From Bradyrhizobium sp. B124 (GTDB lineage: Bacteria > Pseudomonadota > Alphaproteobacteria > Rhizobiales > Xanthobacteraceae), in contig NZ_CP152413.1 of assembly GCF_038967635.1 (NCBI RefSeq), positions 682,001 through 746,000 on the forward strand: 64,000 nucleotides of DNA, read 5' to 3'. Position numbers and translations under genes: made by a program. Position 1 is the first letter of the stretch. Every line of letters starts with the position of its first letter. Positions 23,143-30,870 of the stretch are shown here, in pieces. The notes below the pieces were generated by a model that saw only the letters and a list, made by a program, of their open reading frames with translations, was not told the origin of the DNA and made no database searches.

Positions 23143-25104
23143 CTAGATCCAGAATGCCGCTTTGCGCAATTGAGCGACCGTCACGGTCGCGGCGACCGCG
23201 AGCGCAGCAAGGCAGGCCAGCACGTAGATCACGCTCGGCATCGCGACATGGCCCGATGCCAGCGGGTCGCGCCAGACCGCGAACAGATGGGTCAGCGGAT
23301 TGAGCCGCATCACCGTGGAGCCGCGATCGATCATCTCAGGCGTCCAGATGATCGGCGAAGCCAGGAAGGCCAGGGTCAGCGAGGACTCGATGATCGGCTT
23401 GATGTCCCGGTAGCGTGTCGCCAGCGCGCCGAGCACGAGGCTGACGCCGAGCGCGCAGATGACGAACAGCACGAGGCCGGGCAGGGCGGCGATCGCGCCG
23501 CCGACGTCCCGCGGCGTCAGCGCGAGCCACAGGATCAGCGGCACGACTGCGTTGTGGGCCGCGAACAGCGCCTGGCGGAAGGTACATTGCAGCAGGAAGA
23601 TCACCGGCGGCAGCGCGCGATCCTTGATCAGGCTGGCCGAGCCCTGCAGGGCGGTGGTGGCGTCGAGCACGACGCTGTTGAGGAAGGTCCAGGCGGTGAG
23701 GCTCGCCGCCAGCATCGGCAGCCGCGCCACCGCGCTGGCGTTGGAGAGTTGGCCGATGACCGAGCCGAGCACGGCCACCATGATCGCCATCTGGATCGAC
23801 ATCCAAAAGGGTCCAAGGAGGGAGCGGACGTAGCGATGGCGGACGTCTGACCAGGCCAGCGCTGCAGCGATCTGAATCGCGCCGACGAGACCGGCCGTTC
23901 GGGGGCGCAGGGCTGGGGCTAGTGACCCTGCGTCCTTTGCGGCTGCCTCTTCAGTAACGACTTTGCGGTACACCGTCTCCACTCCCTCCTTGAAGGCTGA
24001 TGTCGAGTATTTCGTGATCGCGCGATGCCGCGCGGCCTGCCCCATGCGGCGGCGCCGCTCGGGATCGTTGATCAGCGTCTCGATGGCGTCGGCGAGGGCT
24101 GTGGGATCGCCGGGCGGCACCGTGATGGCCTCGAGGCCGTCGCGGGCGACGTGCGGAACGCCGGTGTTGAGCGCGGTGTTGACGATCGGGCGGCTCGCCG
24201 CCATCGCCTCGAGCTGGGCCAGCCCGAAGGTCTCGGCATTGGTCACCGATGGCATTACGAAGACGTCGGCGATGCGCATCAGCTTGACGCGTTCGCTCTC
24301 GGACACCGAGCCGAGCAGTCGGACGCGGTCCTGCAGGCCGTAGTCGCGGATCAGCTGCTCGAGATGGCCGCGCTCACGGCCCTCGCCGACGATCCAGACC
24401 TCGAAATTGCGGGCGTGGGCGGCGTGCACCAGCACGTCAAAACCCTTGTAGGGCACCAGCCGGCCGCAGGCGAGGACGAGGCGGCCGCGCGCGTTGACGT
24501 CGTCGGCTTGCGCGGCGGGCCGATCATACTTCTCGACATCGACACCGAAGGGAACGGCGTGGCACTTGTCGGCAAATTCCTGCAGCAGCGGCGCGGTTTC
24601 GATCAGCACCGGATCGGAGACGATGATCGCGGCGGCGCGGCGCAAGGTCCGCCGCATCATCGGCTCGACCAGAAAGCGCAAGGCCGCGTGCGAGACGATA
24701 TCGGCGTGCCAGTGCACCACCAGCGGACGCGCGCGGCCGAGCCCGAATGCGAACACCAGGTCGGCGAGCGGGAAGGGCGCGTGCAGCGCCAGCAGATCGT
24801 GCTCGGCGATGCGGCGCCACAGCCGCCACGGATAGGTCGGCGCCGCCGGCAGCGACAGCACGTCGCCGAACGAATGCACGCGCTCGACCGCAACGTCATT
24901 GACCACGATCTGCCGCTCGCCGCCGGCGCGCGAGCAGACCAGCACGGCGGCGTCGAACGTGTCCCTCAGGGAGGCACAGACGTCGCGGATCACGGTCAGC
25001 GTGCCGCCGAACAGATCGGGGTAGTAGACCTTGAAGATATGAAGCACCGACGGACGCCGGGCCGGCGCGTTCAGACCAATCATGGGCGGCTCGATCCGGA
25101 TCAT
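23143..25104 (-). CDS. Glycosyltransferase-ABC-2 permease fusion for polysaccharide export
   Basis: One open frame of 653 codons joins two proteins that are normally separate. Residues about 18-385 form a GT4 glycosyltransferase: H-I-F-K-V-Y-Y-P near the start, G-R-L-V-P-Y-K-G near 220, and T-F-G-L-A-Q-L-E-A-M-A near 300. After a linker of about 28 residues, residues 414-653 form a full Wzm/KpsM-type permease that begins with W-S-D-V-R-H-R-Y-V-R-S-L-L-G-P-F-W and has six hydrophobic segments ending in K-A-A-F-W-I. The ATPase gene follows 4 bp later. The permease part has no methionine before its conserved start, so separate translation is unlikely. The gene's ATG overlaps the preceding small gene by 4 bp. 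I infer that the final sugar transfer and export are physically linked. Confidence 0.85.
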   Translation of the reverse strand: MIRIEPPMIGLNAPARRPSVLHIFKVYYPDLFGGTLTVIRDVCASLRDTFDAAVLVCSRAGGERQIVVNDVAVERVHSFGDVLSLPAAPTYPWRLWRRIAEHDLLALHAPFPLADLVFAFGLGRARPLVVHWHADIVSHAALRFLVEPMMRRTLRRAAAIIVSDPVLIETAPLLQEFADKCHAVPFGVDVEKYDRPAAQADDVNARGRLVLACGRLVPYKGFDVLVHAAHARNFEVWIVGEGRERGHLEQLIRDYGLQDRVRLLGSVSESERVKLMRIADVFVMPSVTNAETFGLAQLEAMAASRPIVNTALNTGVPHVARDGLEAITVPPGDPTALADAIETLINDPERRRRMGQAARHRAITKYSTSAFKEGVETVYRKVVTEEAAAKDAGSLAPALRPRTAGLVGAIQIAAALAWSDVRHRYVRSLLGPFWMSIQMAIMVAVLGSVIGQLSNASAVARLPMLAASLTAWTFLNSVVLDATTALQGSASLIKDRALPPVIFLLQCTFRQALFAAHNAVVPLILWLALTPRDVGGAIAALPGLVLFVICALGVSLVLGALATRYRDIKPIIESSLTLAFLASPIIWTPEMIDRGSTVMRLNPLTHLFAVWRDPLASGHVAMPSVIYVLACLAALAVAATVTVAQLRKAAFWI

Positions 25105-25286
25105 GCAACGAACAGGGCGACAACGAACGGCAGCGCCAGCGCGGCGGCGAACACCAGCGAGCGCAGCAGCGCCGGAAACACCGGCTCGATCGGGCCGCAG
25201 GCGGCCTGCGGCGTGAAACGGAGTGTGGTGGCGAACCGAATGGGTTCGCGTGGCGAACCGGGGTCGTGGGCCGAACGAAGAGACAT
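25101..25286 (-). CDS. Small single-TM membrane protein, first gene of the polysaccharide operon
   Basis: The 61-residue product is mostly polar and basic at first, then has one hydrophobic helix covering its last about 22 residues (L-L-R-S-L-V-F-A-A-A-L-A-L-P-F-V-V). Its TGA overlaps the ATG of the fusion gene by 4 bp, which is the main reason to believe it is translated. I chose the start M-S-L-R-S at 25286. The frame stays open up to 25379, but that longer start lies inside the palindromic operator. I do not recognise a family. It could be a leader peptide for coupling or a small accessory subunit of the exporter. Confidence 0.5.
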   Translation of the reverse strand: MSLRSAHDPGSPREPIRFATTLRFTPQAACGPIEPVFPALLRSLVFAAALALPFVVALFVA

Positions 25287-25321
25287 TGCGTCGGATTCCC
25301 TGCTGAATGGATTCTGGATAC

Positions 25322-25377
25322 GTGGGAATATTTCACACGTCAATGGGGTCGGGCTAAAATGTGGGATTATGTCCCAC
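25322..25377. promoter_or_regulatory. Palindromic operator module 1 (two sites, 39 bp apart)
   Basis: Site A at 25322-25338 reads GTGGGAATATTTCACAC and site B at 25361-25377 reads GTGGGATTATGTCCCAC. Each is a 17-bp dyad of form GTGGGA-N5-TCnCAC, and B is perfect. The module lies 36 bp upstream of the small membrane-protein gene that starts the reverse polysaccharide operon. The same pair with the same spacing recurs at 25978-26033. Confidence 0.75.
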
Positions 25378-25472
25378 ATGTGGCGGTAGACAACTTTTTT
25401 GACAGGGGGCGCATGGCGGGCGATCGCGCCGTGACGGCGCGAGGCGAGCGGGGCGGGAGTGCTAGCGAGACG

Positions 25473-25907
25473 TCAGGCCGGCTCGGCCGTGCTGCCCGTC
25501 GTCGATGGCTGCAACTGGCGCCTGATGGCGGGGATGTCGAAATGGATCCGCTCGGGCAGCATCGCGGCTGCGGGCCGCTGCAGATCCTGCTCGATGACGA
25601 CGCGCTTGCCGCCATCCGATGTCAGCGCGATCGAGATCGAGTTCGCCCGCGGCTCGGCGGTGAGGCCGGCATGCGCGCGGCTGGCATATTCGCCGGCGCG
25701 CAGGCCGCCGAAACCGAAGGCGAGCAGGCGGCCATAGATGTACAGCGCCAGCAGATCGGTTTCGCCGAAGCGGCGCGGCGAACCGGGCGCCACGCCCGGC
25801 AGGCAGGGATAGCCGCCCGCCATCACCGTCGACACGAACTCCTCGTAGGGAACCTGGGCGATCCGGCAGGCTTCCGCGATCGCAAGGTCGAATCAGGCAG
25901 GCGCCAT
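25473..25907 (-). pseudogene. Small hypothetical gene with an in-frame TGA at codon 5 (or restarted at GTG 25835)
   Basis: From ATG 25907 the frame reads M-A-P-A, then TGA (25893-25895), then continues as F-D-L-A-I-A-E-A-C-R-I without another stop for about 140 codons to 25473. The sequence after the stop looks like real protein (A-L-Y-I-Y-G-R-L-L-A-F-G-F-G-G-L-R-A-G-E-Y), with normal codon use. Translation could restart at GTG 25835, giving 120 residues, although its GAGGAG is too close (3 nt). The middle resembles a small MerR-like or winged DNA-binding module, but I do not recognise a named family. It lies between the two operator modules. Confidence 0.5.
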
Positions 25908-25977
25908 GGAGCGGTCCGTAGGGATATCGGCGCCCGCAGGCCGCGCCGTGTCCGGAGGTTACTTTTGTTTCCCATAA

Positions 25978-26033
25978 GTGGGAAAATGTCACACGTCAAG
26001 CAAGGTGGGCAAAACGGTGGGATTGTGTCCCAC
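25978..26033. promoter_or_regulatory. Palindromic operator module 2 (two sites, 39 bp apart)
   Basis: Site A at 25978-25994 reads GTGGGAAAATGTCACAC and site B at 26017-26033 reads GTGGGATTGTGTCCCAC. Spacing and orientation are the same as in module 1, and bases between the sites are partly conserved (GTCAA after site A, GGGC-AAAA before site B). An extra dyad, TTTCCCA-TAAG-TGGGAAA, overlaps site A at 25968-25985. Site B ends 24 bp before the ATG of the DUF6502-like gene, so binding would block or shape its transcription start. Confidence 0.75.
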
Positions 26034-26057
26034 GCGGCGGACGGCTAAAAGTTAGGC

Positions 26058-26933
26058 ATGAATGCCAAGCCCCCGAAGCCGAAACCGGGATCGTCCGCGC
26101 CGATCGCCGCCGCGAAGCTGCACGCGCCGCTGGCGCGGATGCTGCGCCCGCTGGTGCGGCTTTGCGTCCGCGGCGGCATGACATTTCCGGCGCTGACCCA
26201 GCTGCTGCGCGAGCTCTATGTCAACGTCGCCGAGCACGACTTCGCGCTCGAGGGCAAGGAGCAGACCGACAGCCGCGTCAGCCTCTTGACCGGCATCCAC
26301 CGCAAGGAGGTCGCGCGGCTGCGCGGCGCGGGCGCGCCGGTCAATGCGGTGCCGGCGACGCTGTCGCGCACCAGCGCAATCATCGCGCGCTGGCTGGCCG
26401 CGCCCGAATTCACCGACACGAAGGGCGATCCGCTGCCGTTGCCGCGCACCGCCGATGGCGGCGCGCCGTCGTTCGAGACGCTGGTCGAATCGATCACCAA
26501 GGATGTGCGGCCGCGCGCGGTGCTTGACGAATGGCTCGACCGCAAGCTCGTCACGATCAATGATCGCGACGAGATCATGCTGGTCGAGGAGGCCTTCGTC
26601 CCGCATGGCGACGACGATCGCAAATGGCACTATCTCGGCCGTAACCTGCACGACCATGTCGCGGCTGCCGAGATGAACGTGTCGTCGGCGACGCCGCGCT
26701 TCCTCGAACGCGCGGTGCATTACGACGGGCTGTCGGCCAAACTGGCAAAACGGCTCGAGGGCCGTTCGCGCGAGCTCGCGATGGAGGCGTTGAAGGTCGC
26801 CAACCGCGAGGCCAACCGCGCCTTGGCCAAGGACAAGGGCGGCGACTACCGCTGGAATTTCGGCATCTACATCTATCGCGAGGGCCCCGACGGTCCGGTC
26901 GATGACGATGCCGACGAAGGCGGTGCGGCATGA
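26058..26933 (+). CDS. DUF6502-like protein with a putative helix-turn-helix
   Basis: This 291-residue cytosolic protein has no signal peptide. After a Pro/Lys-rich N-terminus, residues about 20-100 are conserved-looking: L-V-R-L-C-V-R-G-G-M-T-F-P-A-L, then S-R-V-S-L-L-T-G-I-H-R-K-E-V-A-R-L-R-G, which reads like a helix-turn-helix with a recognition helix at the second half. This matches my memory of the uncharacterised DUF6502 family. The remainder is mixed alpha/beta with F-L-E-R-A-V-H-Y-D-G-L near residue 220. The stop overlaps the DUF5666-like gene by 4 bp, so the pair is co-translated. Operator module 2 is directly upstream. A DNA-binding, possibly self-regulating role is my inference. 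Confidence 0.65.
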   Translation: MNAKPPKPKPGSSAPIAAAKLHAPLARMLRPLVRLCVRGGMTFPALTQLLRELYVNVAEHDFALEGKEQTDSRVSLLTGIHRKEVARLRGAGAPVNAVPATLSRTSAIIARWLAAPEFTDTKGDPLPLPRTADGGAPSFETLVESITKDVRPRAVLDEWLDRKLVTINDRDEIMLVEEAFVPHGDDDRKWHYLGRNLHDHVAAAEMNVSSATPRFLERAVHYDGLSAKLAKRLEGRSRELAMEALKVANREANRALAKDKGGDYRWNFGIYIYREGPDGPVDDDADEGGAA

Positions 26934-28171
26934 AAGGCCCGCCGGTCATTTCCCGCCGCGCGCTGCTGATCGGCTTCTGGCTCGCCGGAACTTCGCTCGC
27001 GGGCGCGCAGGTCAAGAAGCGCGGCAACGATCAGGGCATCGGCGGCACCGGGATCACCGGCTCCGACCAGGGCATCGGTGGCACCGGCATTGTCGGCGTG
27101 ATCCAGCGGTTCGGCTCGATCTACGTCAATGGCGAGCGCGTCGCTTATGCGGCCGACGTTCCGGTGCGGATCGACGGCGAGGCGGCGAATGCCAAAGCGC
27201 TGCGGATCGGCCAGCTCGCGCGCGTGGTCGCAGAGCGCGATGCCGGCGGCACGCTGTCGACCAAGCGCATCGATGTCGCGAGCGAAGTGACCGGACCGGT
27301 CGAGCAGATGAAATCGGGCGAGCTGACGGTGCTCGGCCAGAAGGTCGCCTGGAGCGGCCGCGAGAGCTGGCTGAAGGTCGGCGCGCACGTCGCCGTGTTC
27401 GGGCTGCGCCGCACCGATGGCATCGTCGTCGCTAGCCTGGTGCAGGAGCGCCATGACGCTGCGATGCGCGTCGCAGGACCGCTCGAGCGCGACCGCGACG
27501 GAGCGTTCCGGATCGGCGAGCTCAAGCTCAGCGGCGTCGATGCGGCTTTGGCCGGTCAGCGCGTGCAGGCCGAAGGCCACGTCGCGCAGGGTGTGATGCA
27601 GGTCTCGCGCAGCCGCGCCGACGACTTCTCCGATCTCACCGGCGCGAAGCGACTCCTGATCGAGGCCTATGTGCGGCGGGTCGGCAATGACCTGCAGCTC
27701 GGCGCCGGCTTCGTCGCGCGCGACCACTCGCGCTTTTCGCCGCCGGCCGATACGCGCGTGGTCGTCAACGCGCAGCTGTCGGGGACGCGCGAGCTGCGGG
27801 TCGAGTCGGTGCACTCGGTCACCAGATTCCCGGGCTCCTCGGTGAAGAGCCCCGGCACGCCGGGCCGTGGGTCCGGCGGTGGCGGTTCCGGGCCGGGACA
27901 TGGATCCGGACCGGGTGGGCGCGGTGCGCCTGGTGGCGGCGGCCCCGGTGGCAGCCCGGGCGGGCCGTCTGGTGCGCCCGGCGGCGGGCCACCAGGTGGT
28001 GGCGGTCCTGCGCCCGATCCCCTCAATGGCGGAACGACCGGCCCGGGTCCTGGCGGCTTCGGCTCACCCGGCGGACCATTCGGTCCCGGTGGTGGTGGTC
28101 CATTCGGACCCGGCGGCGGATTCGGAGGCGGCGGGCCGCCCGGCGGCATGGGCGGCGGTGGCCGCCGCTAA
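26930..28171 (+). CDS. Exported DUF5666-like protein with Gly/Pro-rich tail
   Basis: The product (413 residues) starts with a Tat-like signal, S-R-R-A-L-L-I-G-F, ending near A-G-A-Q. Two copies of D-Q-G-I-G-G-T-G-I follow (residues about 34-54), then small beta domains of the DUF5666 type: I-Q-R-F-G-S-I-Y-V-N-G-E-R near 58, and again with G-E-L-T-V-L-G-Q-K-V near 128. These are OB-like modules of unknown function. From about residue 303 to the end the sequence is almost only Gly, Pro, Ser and Phe (a flexible, low-complexity tail). The ATG overlaps the preceding gene by 4 bp. The stop codon TAA is the first triplet of a palindromic repeat. Confidence 0.68.
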   Translation: MKGPPVISRRALLIGFWLAGTSLAGAQVKKRGNDQGIGGTGITGSDQGIGGTGIVGVIQRFGSIYVNGERVAYAADVPVRIDGEAANAKALRIGQLARVVAERDAGGTLSTKRIDVASEVTGPVEQMKSGELTVLGQKVAWSGRESWLKVGAHVAVFGLRRTDGIVVASLVQERHDAAMRVAGPLERDRDGAFRIGELKLSGVDAALAGQRVQAEGHVAQGVMQVSRSRADDFSDLTGAKRLLIEAYVRRVGNDLQLGAGFVARDHSRFSPPADTRVVVNAQLSGTRELRVESVHSVTRFPGSSVKSPGTPGRGSGGGGSGPGHGSGPGGRGAPGGGGPGGSPGGPSGAPGGGPPGGGGPAPDPLNGGTTGPGPGGFGSPGGPFGPGGGGPFGPGGGFGGGGPPGGMGGGGRR

Positions 28172-28269
28172 AGCGTTTTCGAGCGAAGTGGACGCCGGTT
28201 CGCTTGAAGAAAACGCGTCAAGACAAAAAATGGAGCATCGGTGCTGATGCCATCAGAACCGATGCTCCA
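28169..28269. repeat. Composite GCGTTTTC-type repeat with two hairpins (second copy)
   Basis: It starts exactly with the stop codon TAA of the gene before it. Arms GCGTTTTC and GAAAACGC enclose GCGAAGTGGACGCCGGTTCGC, nearly the same as in the copy at 12582. The second hairpin differs: TGGAGCATCGGT pairs with ACCGATGCTCCA, a perfect 12-bp stem. It is preceded by an A-run, so it could terminate reverse transcripts as well. Confidence 0.8.
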
Positions 28270-28339
28270 AGCCACAAACGAGATCGGCGCAAGCGAGGCC
28301 GCTTGCGCCGATGTTCAGATCAATCGTTGCGAGATTGAG

Positions 28340-29704
28340 CTAGCCCGCGCTGAGCCGGACGCCGGCGCGGAGGAATTTCTGCGGATCGACCGCTTCGCCG
28401 TCGATGCGGGTCTCATAGTGCAGATGCGGACCGGTGGAGCGGCCGGTCGAACCGACCGCGCCGATCACCTGGCCGATCTTGACGTACTCACCGACCTTGA
28501 CGCCGATCTCGGAGAGATGGCCGTAGCGGGTCGAGAGGCCATTGCCGTGATCGACCTCGACCATGCGGCCGTAGCCGCCGGCCCAGCCTGCCGACACCAC
28601 CTTGCCGTTGGCGGTGACGCGCACCGGATCGCCCTGCGCGGCGCGGAAGTCGAGCCCGGTGTGCATCGCCGGACGGCCGAGGAAGGGATCGGAGCGAACG
28701 CCGAAGCCGCTGGTGAATTCGACCTCGCCGACGACGGGCTTGCGGTATGGCACCAGCGCCAGCGTCTGGTTCAGGCGCTGCATCTGCGCGCGGTTGATGT
28801 TGATGCGGTAAAGCTGACGCTCGAACGCGCCGGCGTCGGGCGTGAGCTTCACCGGCACATAGGGGCCGCCCATGCCGGAGCGCGGCGTCGCGGCTTCGAG
28901 CTGCGCCATGTTGAGGCCGAGATCGGAGATCACGCCGCGCATCCGGCGCACCCGCGATTCGATACCGTCCTCGACCGAGGAGAGTGCTGCGACCTGGCGC
29001 CGCTCGACCTGGTCGAGCGAGGTCTGCAGACGGACCAGAACGTTGTCGACGCCCAACCTGTCGAAGCCTTGGGCCTTGGCGAACTGATTCGGCTGCGCCT
29101 TGGCGATCAGCGGCGCGCGCGATTCCAGCCGCGCCTCGCGATCCGGCGGCGCCACGAAGATCACGGTGTCGCTGATCGGGGAGGGCTTGGGCGTACCGGA
29201 TGACGGCGCGGCGTCGGCGCGGCCCTGCGGCTTGATCGATCCGGTGGTCGCAACATCAGGCATCGCGCCGAGCGCGGTGGCGCGCGATTCCAGCGCCGAT
29301 TGCCGCTTCATGATCTGGTCGAGCTTCTGGTCGAACTGCTCTTGATCGAGCAGCTGGCGGCTGGTGGTGCGGTCGACCTTGGCGCGCAGCTCCGAGATGC
29401 GGTCCTCATAGGCGTATTGCATCTCGGCCTGGCGCGCGATCAGCCGGGTCAGGACGTCGTCACGAAACGCAAAATACGTCGCGGTCGCCGCCGACCACAT
29501 GCCGAGCAGGACGACCGTGCCGACCGCGATCCAGAACACCACCGGTCCGAACCGGACCTGCTTGCCGGCATGAACCAGCGTATAGCCCTCGCCGGAGGCA
29601 GCCGCGGCAGCTGCGGCATGCTGGGCCACCGGACGGCGTGCCGGCGACCGGCCATGGTCCTGCGGATGATGGTGTTTCTGGTGATGACCGGACCGGCTCG
29701 ACAT
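28340..29704 (-). CDS. M23-family (LytM-type) peptidoglycan peptidase, membrane-anchored
   Basis: The protein has 454 residues: a His/Pro-rich cytosolic N-terminus, one TM helix (about residues 55-78), a coiled-coil-prone region (about 85-300 with many Gln, Glu and Arg) and a C-terminal LytM domain. Zinc ligands are seen in the H-T-G-L-D motif (His and Asp) and the H-L-H-Y-E motif near residue 425. M23 enzymes cut peptide cross-links, or, when inactive, activate amidases such as AmiC; here the ligands are intact. ATG 29704 (M-S-S-R-S-G-H-H) is preferred over an ATG 69 bp upstream because conserved sequence begins there and the longer start overlaps the promoter region. Transcribed alone. Confidence 0.9.
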   Translation of the reverse strand: MSSRSGHHQKHHHPQDHGRSPARRPVAQHAAAAAAASGEGYTLVHAGKQVRFGPVVFWIAVGTVVLLGMWSAATATYFAFRDDVLTRLIARQAEMQYAYEDRISELRAKVDRTTSRQLLDQEQFDQKLDQIMKRQSALESRATALGAMPDVATTGSIKPQGRADAAPSSGTPKPSPISDTVIFVAPPDREARLESRAPLIAKAQPNQFAKAQGFDRLGVDNVLVRLQTSLDQVERRQVAALSSVEDGIESRVRRMRGVISDLGLNMAQLEAATPRSGMGGPYVPVKLTPDAGAFERQLYRININRAQMQRLNQTLALVPYRKPVVGEVEFTSGFGVRSDPFLGRPAMHTGLDFRAAQGDPVRVTANGKVVSAGWAGGYGRMVEVDHGNGLSTRYGHLSEIGVKVGEYVKIGQVIGAVGSTGRSTGPHLHYETRIDGEAVDPQKFLRAGVRLSAG

Positions 29705-29803
29705 CGGTACTCCCGCGGCCGGTCGGACCAAGCTCCGTACGGCTAATTTGCGGGGCCGATTTGAGCTCGCCATGGTTAATTTTCAGGAAACGGAACCCTC
29801 CGG

Positions 29804-30562
29804 TCAGAGCGATCGGGCGGCCTCCAACACCGCTTCGGCATGGCCGTCGACCTTCACATGGCGCCAGATCCGGGCGACTTTTCCACTGGAATCGACCAGA
29901 ACCGTGGTGCGAATAATTCCCATGAAGGTCCTGCCATACATGGATTTTTCGCCCCAGGCGCCATACGCCTCCAGCATCTGATGGGCCGGGTCCGAGACCA
30001 GCGGCACGGACAGCTGGTGTTTGTTTCGAAATGACTCCTGCGCCTTAACCGTATCGGCGGAAATGCCGACCACCTCGGCACCTGAAGCCGCGAACTCATT
30101 CTTGAGCCGGGTGAAGTCGATCGCCTCCCTGGTGCAGCCGGGGGTGTCGGCGCGGGGATAGAAGAACAGCACCAGCTTCTTGCCGGCAAAATCCCGCAGT
30201 GAAACGCTGCCTCCGCCGTCGCGCGGCAGATCGAATCCAGGTGCCGCGGCGCCCTCAGTGAGTGTGACGGCGGACGACTTGGTCACGGTCGCGGTCGGCT
30301 CAGCCTTTAACGGTTTCGATGCGGCCTTGTGCGAGGCTTTGCCTTGAACACCCGTTGCGGCCTTTGTGGTGGTCTTGGCCTTCGCCTTGGTTGCTTTCTT
30401 GGTTGCTTTCTTGGTTGCTTTCTTGGCCACGGCCTTCTTCGCAACCGTTGTGCGGGTTTTCATCGCGGACTTCCCAGTGCTTGCGCTTGCGGCGCGCGCA
30501 ACCTTTGTTGCGACCCGCTTTCCGGTTGTGTTGGAGGATTTCTTGCGCGTTTTCTTGGACAT
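29804..30562 (-). CDS. bcp: Bcp-type thiol peroxidase with histone-H1-like N-terminal tail
   Basis: The 252-residue product reduces hydrogen peroxide or organic peroxides with thiol reductants. Residues 1-100 form a very basic tail rich in Lys, Ala and Thr, like histone H1 or bacterial Hc1-type proteins. The peroxiredoxin domain (about 103-252) has Y-P-R-A-D-T-P-G-C-T near residue 143. That Cys is the only cysteine in the protein: the resolving Cys found five residues later in E. coli Bcp is Ile here, so this is a one-Cys type. ATG 30562 has a GGAAGG ribosome-binding site. The tail may hold the enzyme on DNA or on nucleoid; that is inference. The DNA for the tail includes a perfect 3 x 12-bp tandem repeat. 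Confidence 0.88.
   Translation of the reverse strand: MSKKTRKKSSNTTGKRVATKVARAASASTGKSAMKTRTTVAKKAVAKKATKKATKKATKAKAKTTTKAATGVQGKASHKAASKPLKAEPTATVTKSSAVTLTEGAAAPGFDLPRDGGGSVSLRDFAGKKLVLFFYPRADTPGCTREAIDFTRLKNEFAASGAEVVGISADTVKAQESFRNKHQLSVPLVSDPAHQMLEAYGAWGEKSMYGRTFMGIIRTTVLVDSSGKVARIWRHVKVDGHAEAVLEAARSL
30387..30422 (-). repeat. Three perfect 12-bp tandem repeats in the bcp tail
   Basis: The unit TTGGTTGCTTTC occurs three times in a row and codes for the repeated K-K-A-T block of the Lys-rich tail. It is in frame, so copy changes would only lengthen or shorten the tail. Confidence 0.9.
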
Positions 30563-30870
30563 ACGCCTTCCTTTCGTCGCTTTCCGAAGCTCAACCATTG
30601 GGGTATTGCGGGTCTCATTCGCAGCGGCCGGATTCGCATCGGCCGCTGGGCAAGTTTGATGGCCACGGAGTATGGTGACAAGGAATTCGACGCGTTACCC
30701 GTCCGCTTGCTGAATTGGCTTTCGATTGGTTGGTTTGGTCCGTTCCGGGGCCATCGGCGAGCAACATGATTAGGCGAGGATAGGCGGCGATGCCGGCAAG
30801 GGAGCGCTCGATAACAGTCGACGGGCGCCCCGATGGCGGTGATCAGCTTCGCCGTCAGCACCGAGAGGCA

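Noticed and set aside
23860..23940. Hidden start codon that would separate the glycosyltransferase and the permease into two genes
   Set aside because: No stop codon, no ribosome-binding site and no methionine occur in the linker, so the fusion reading is simpler.
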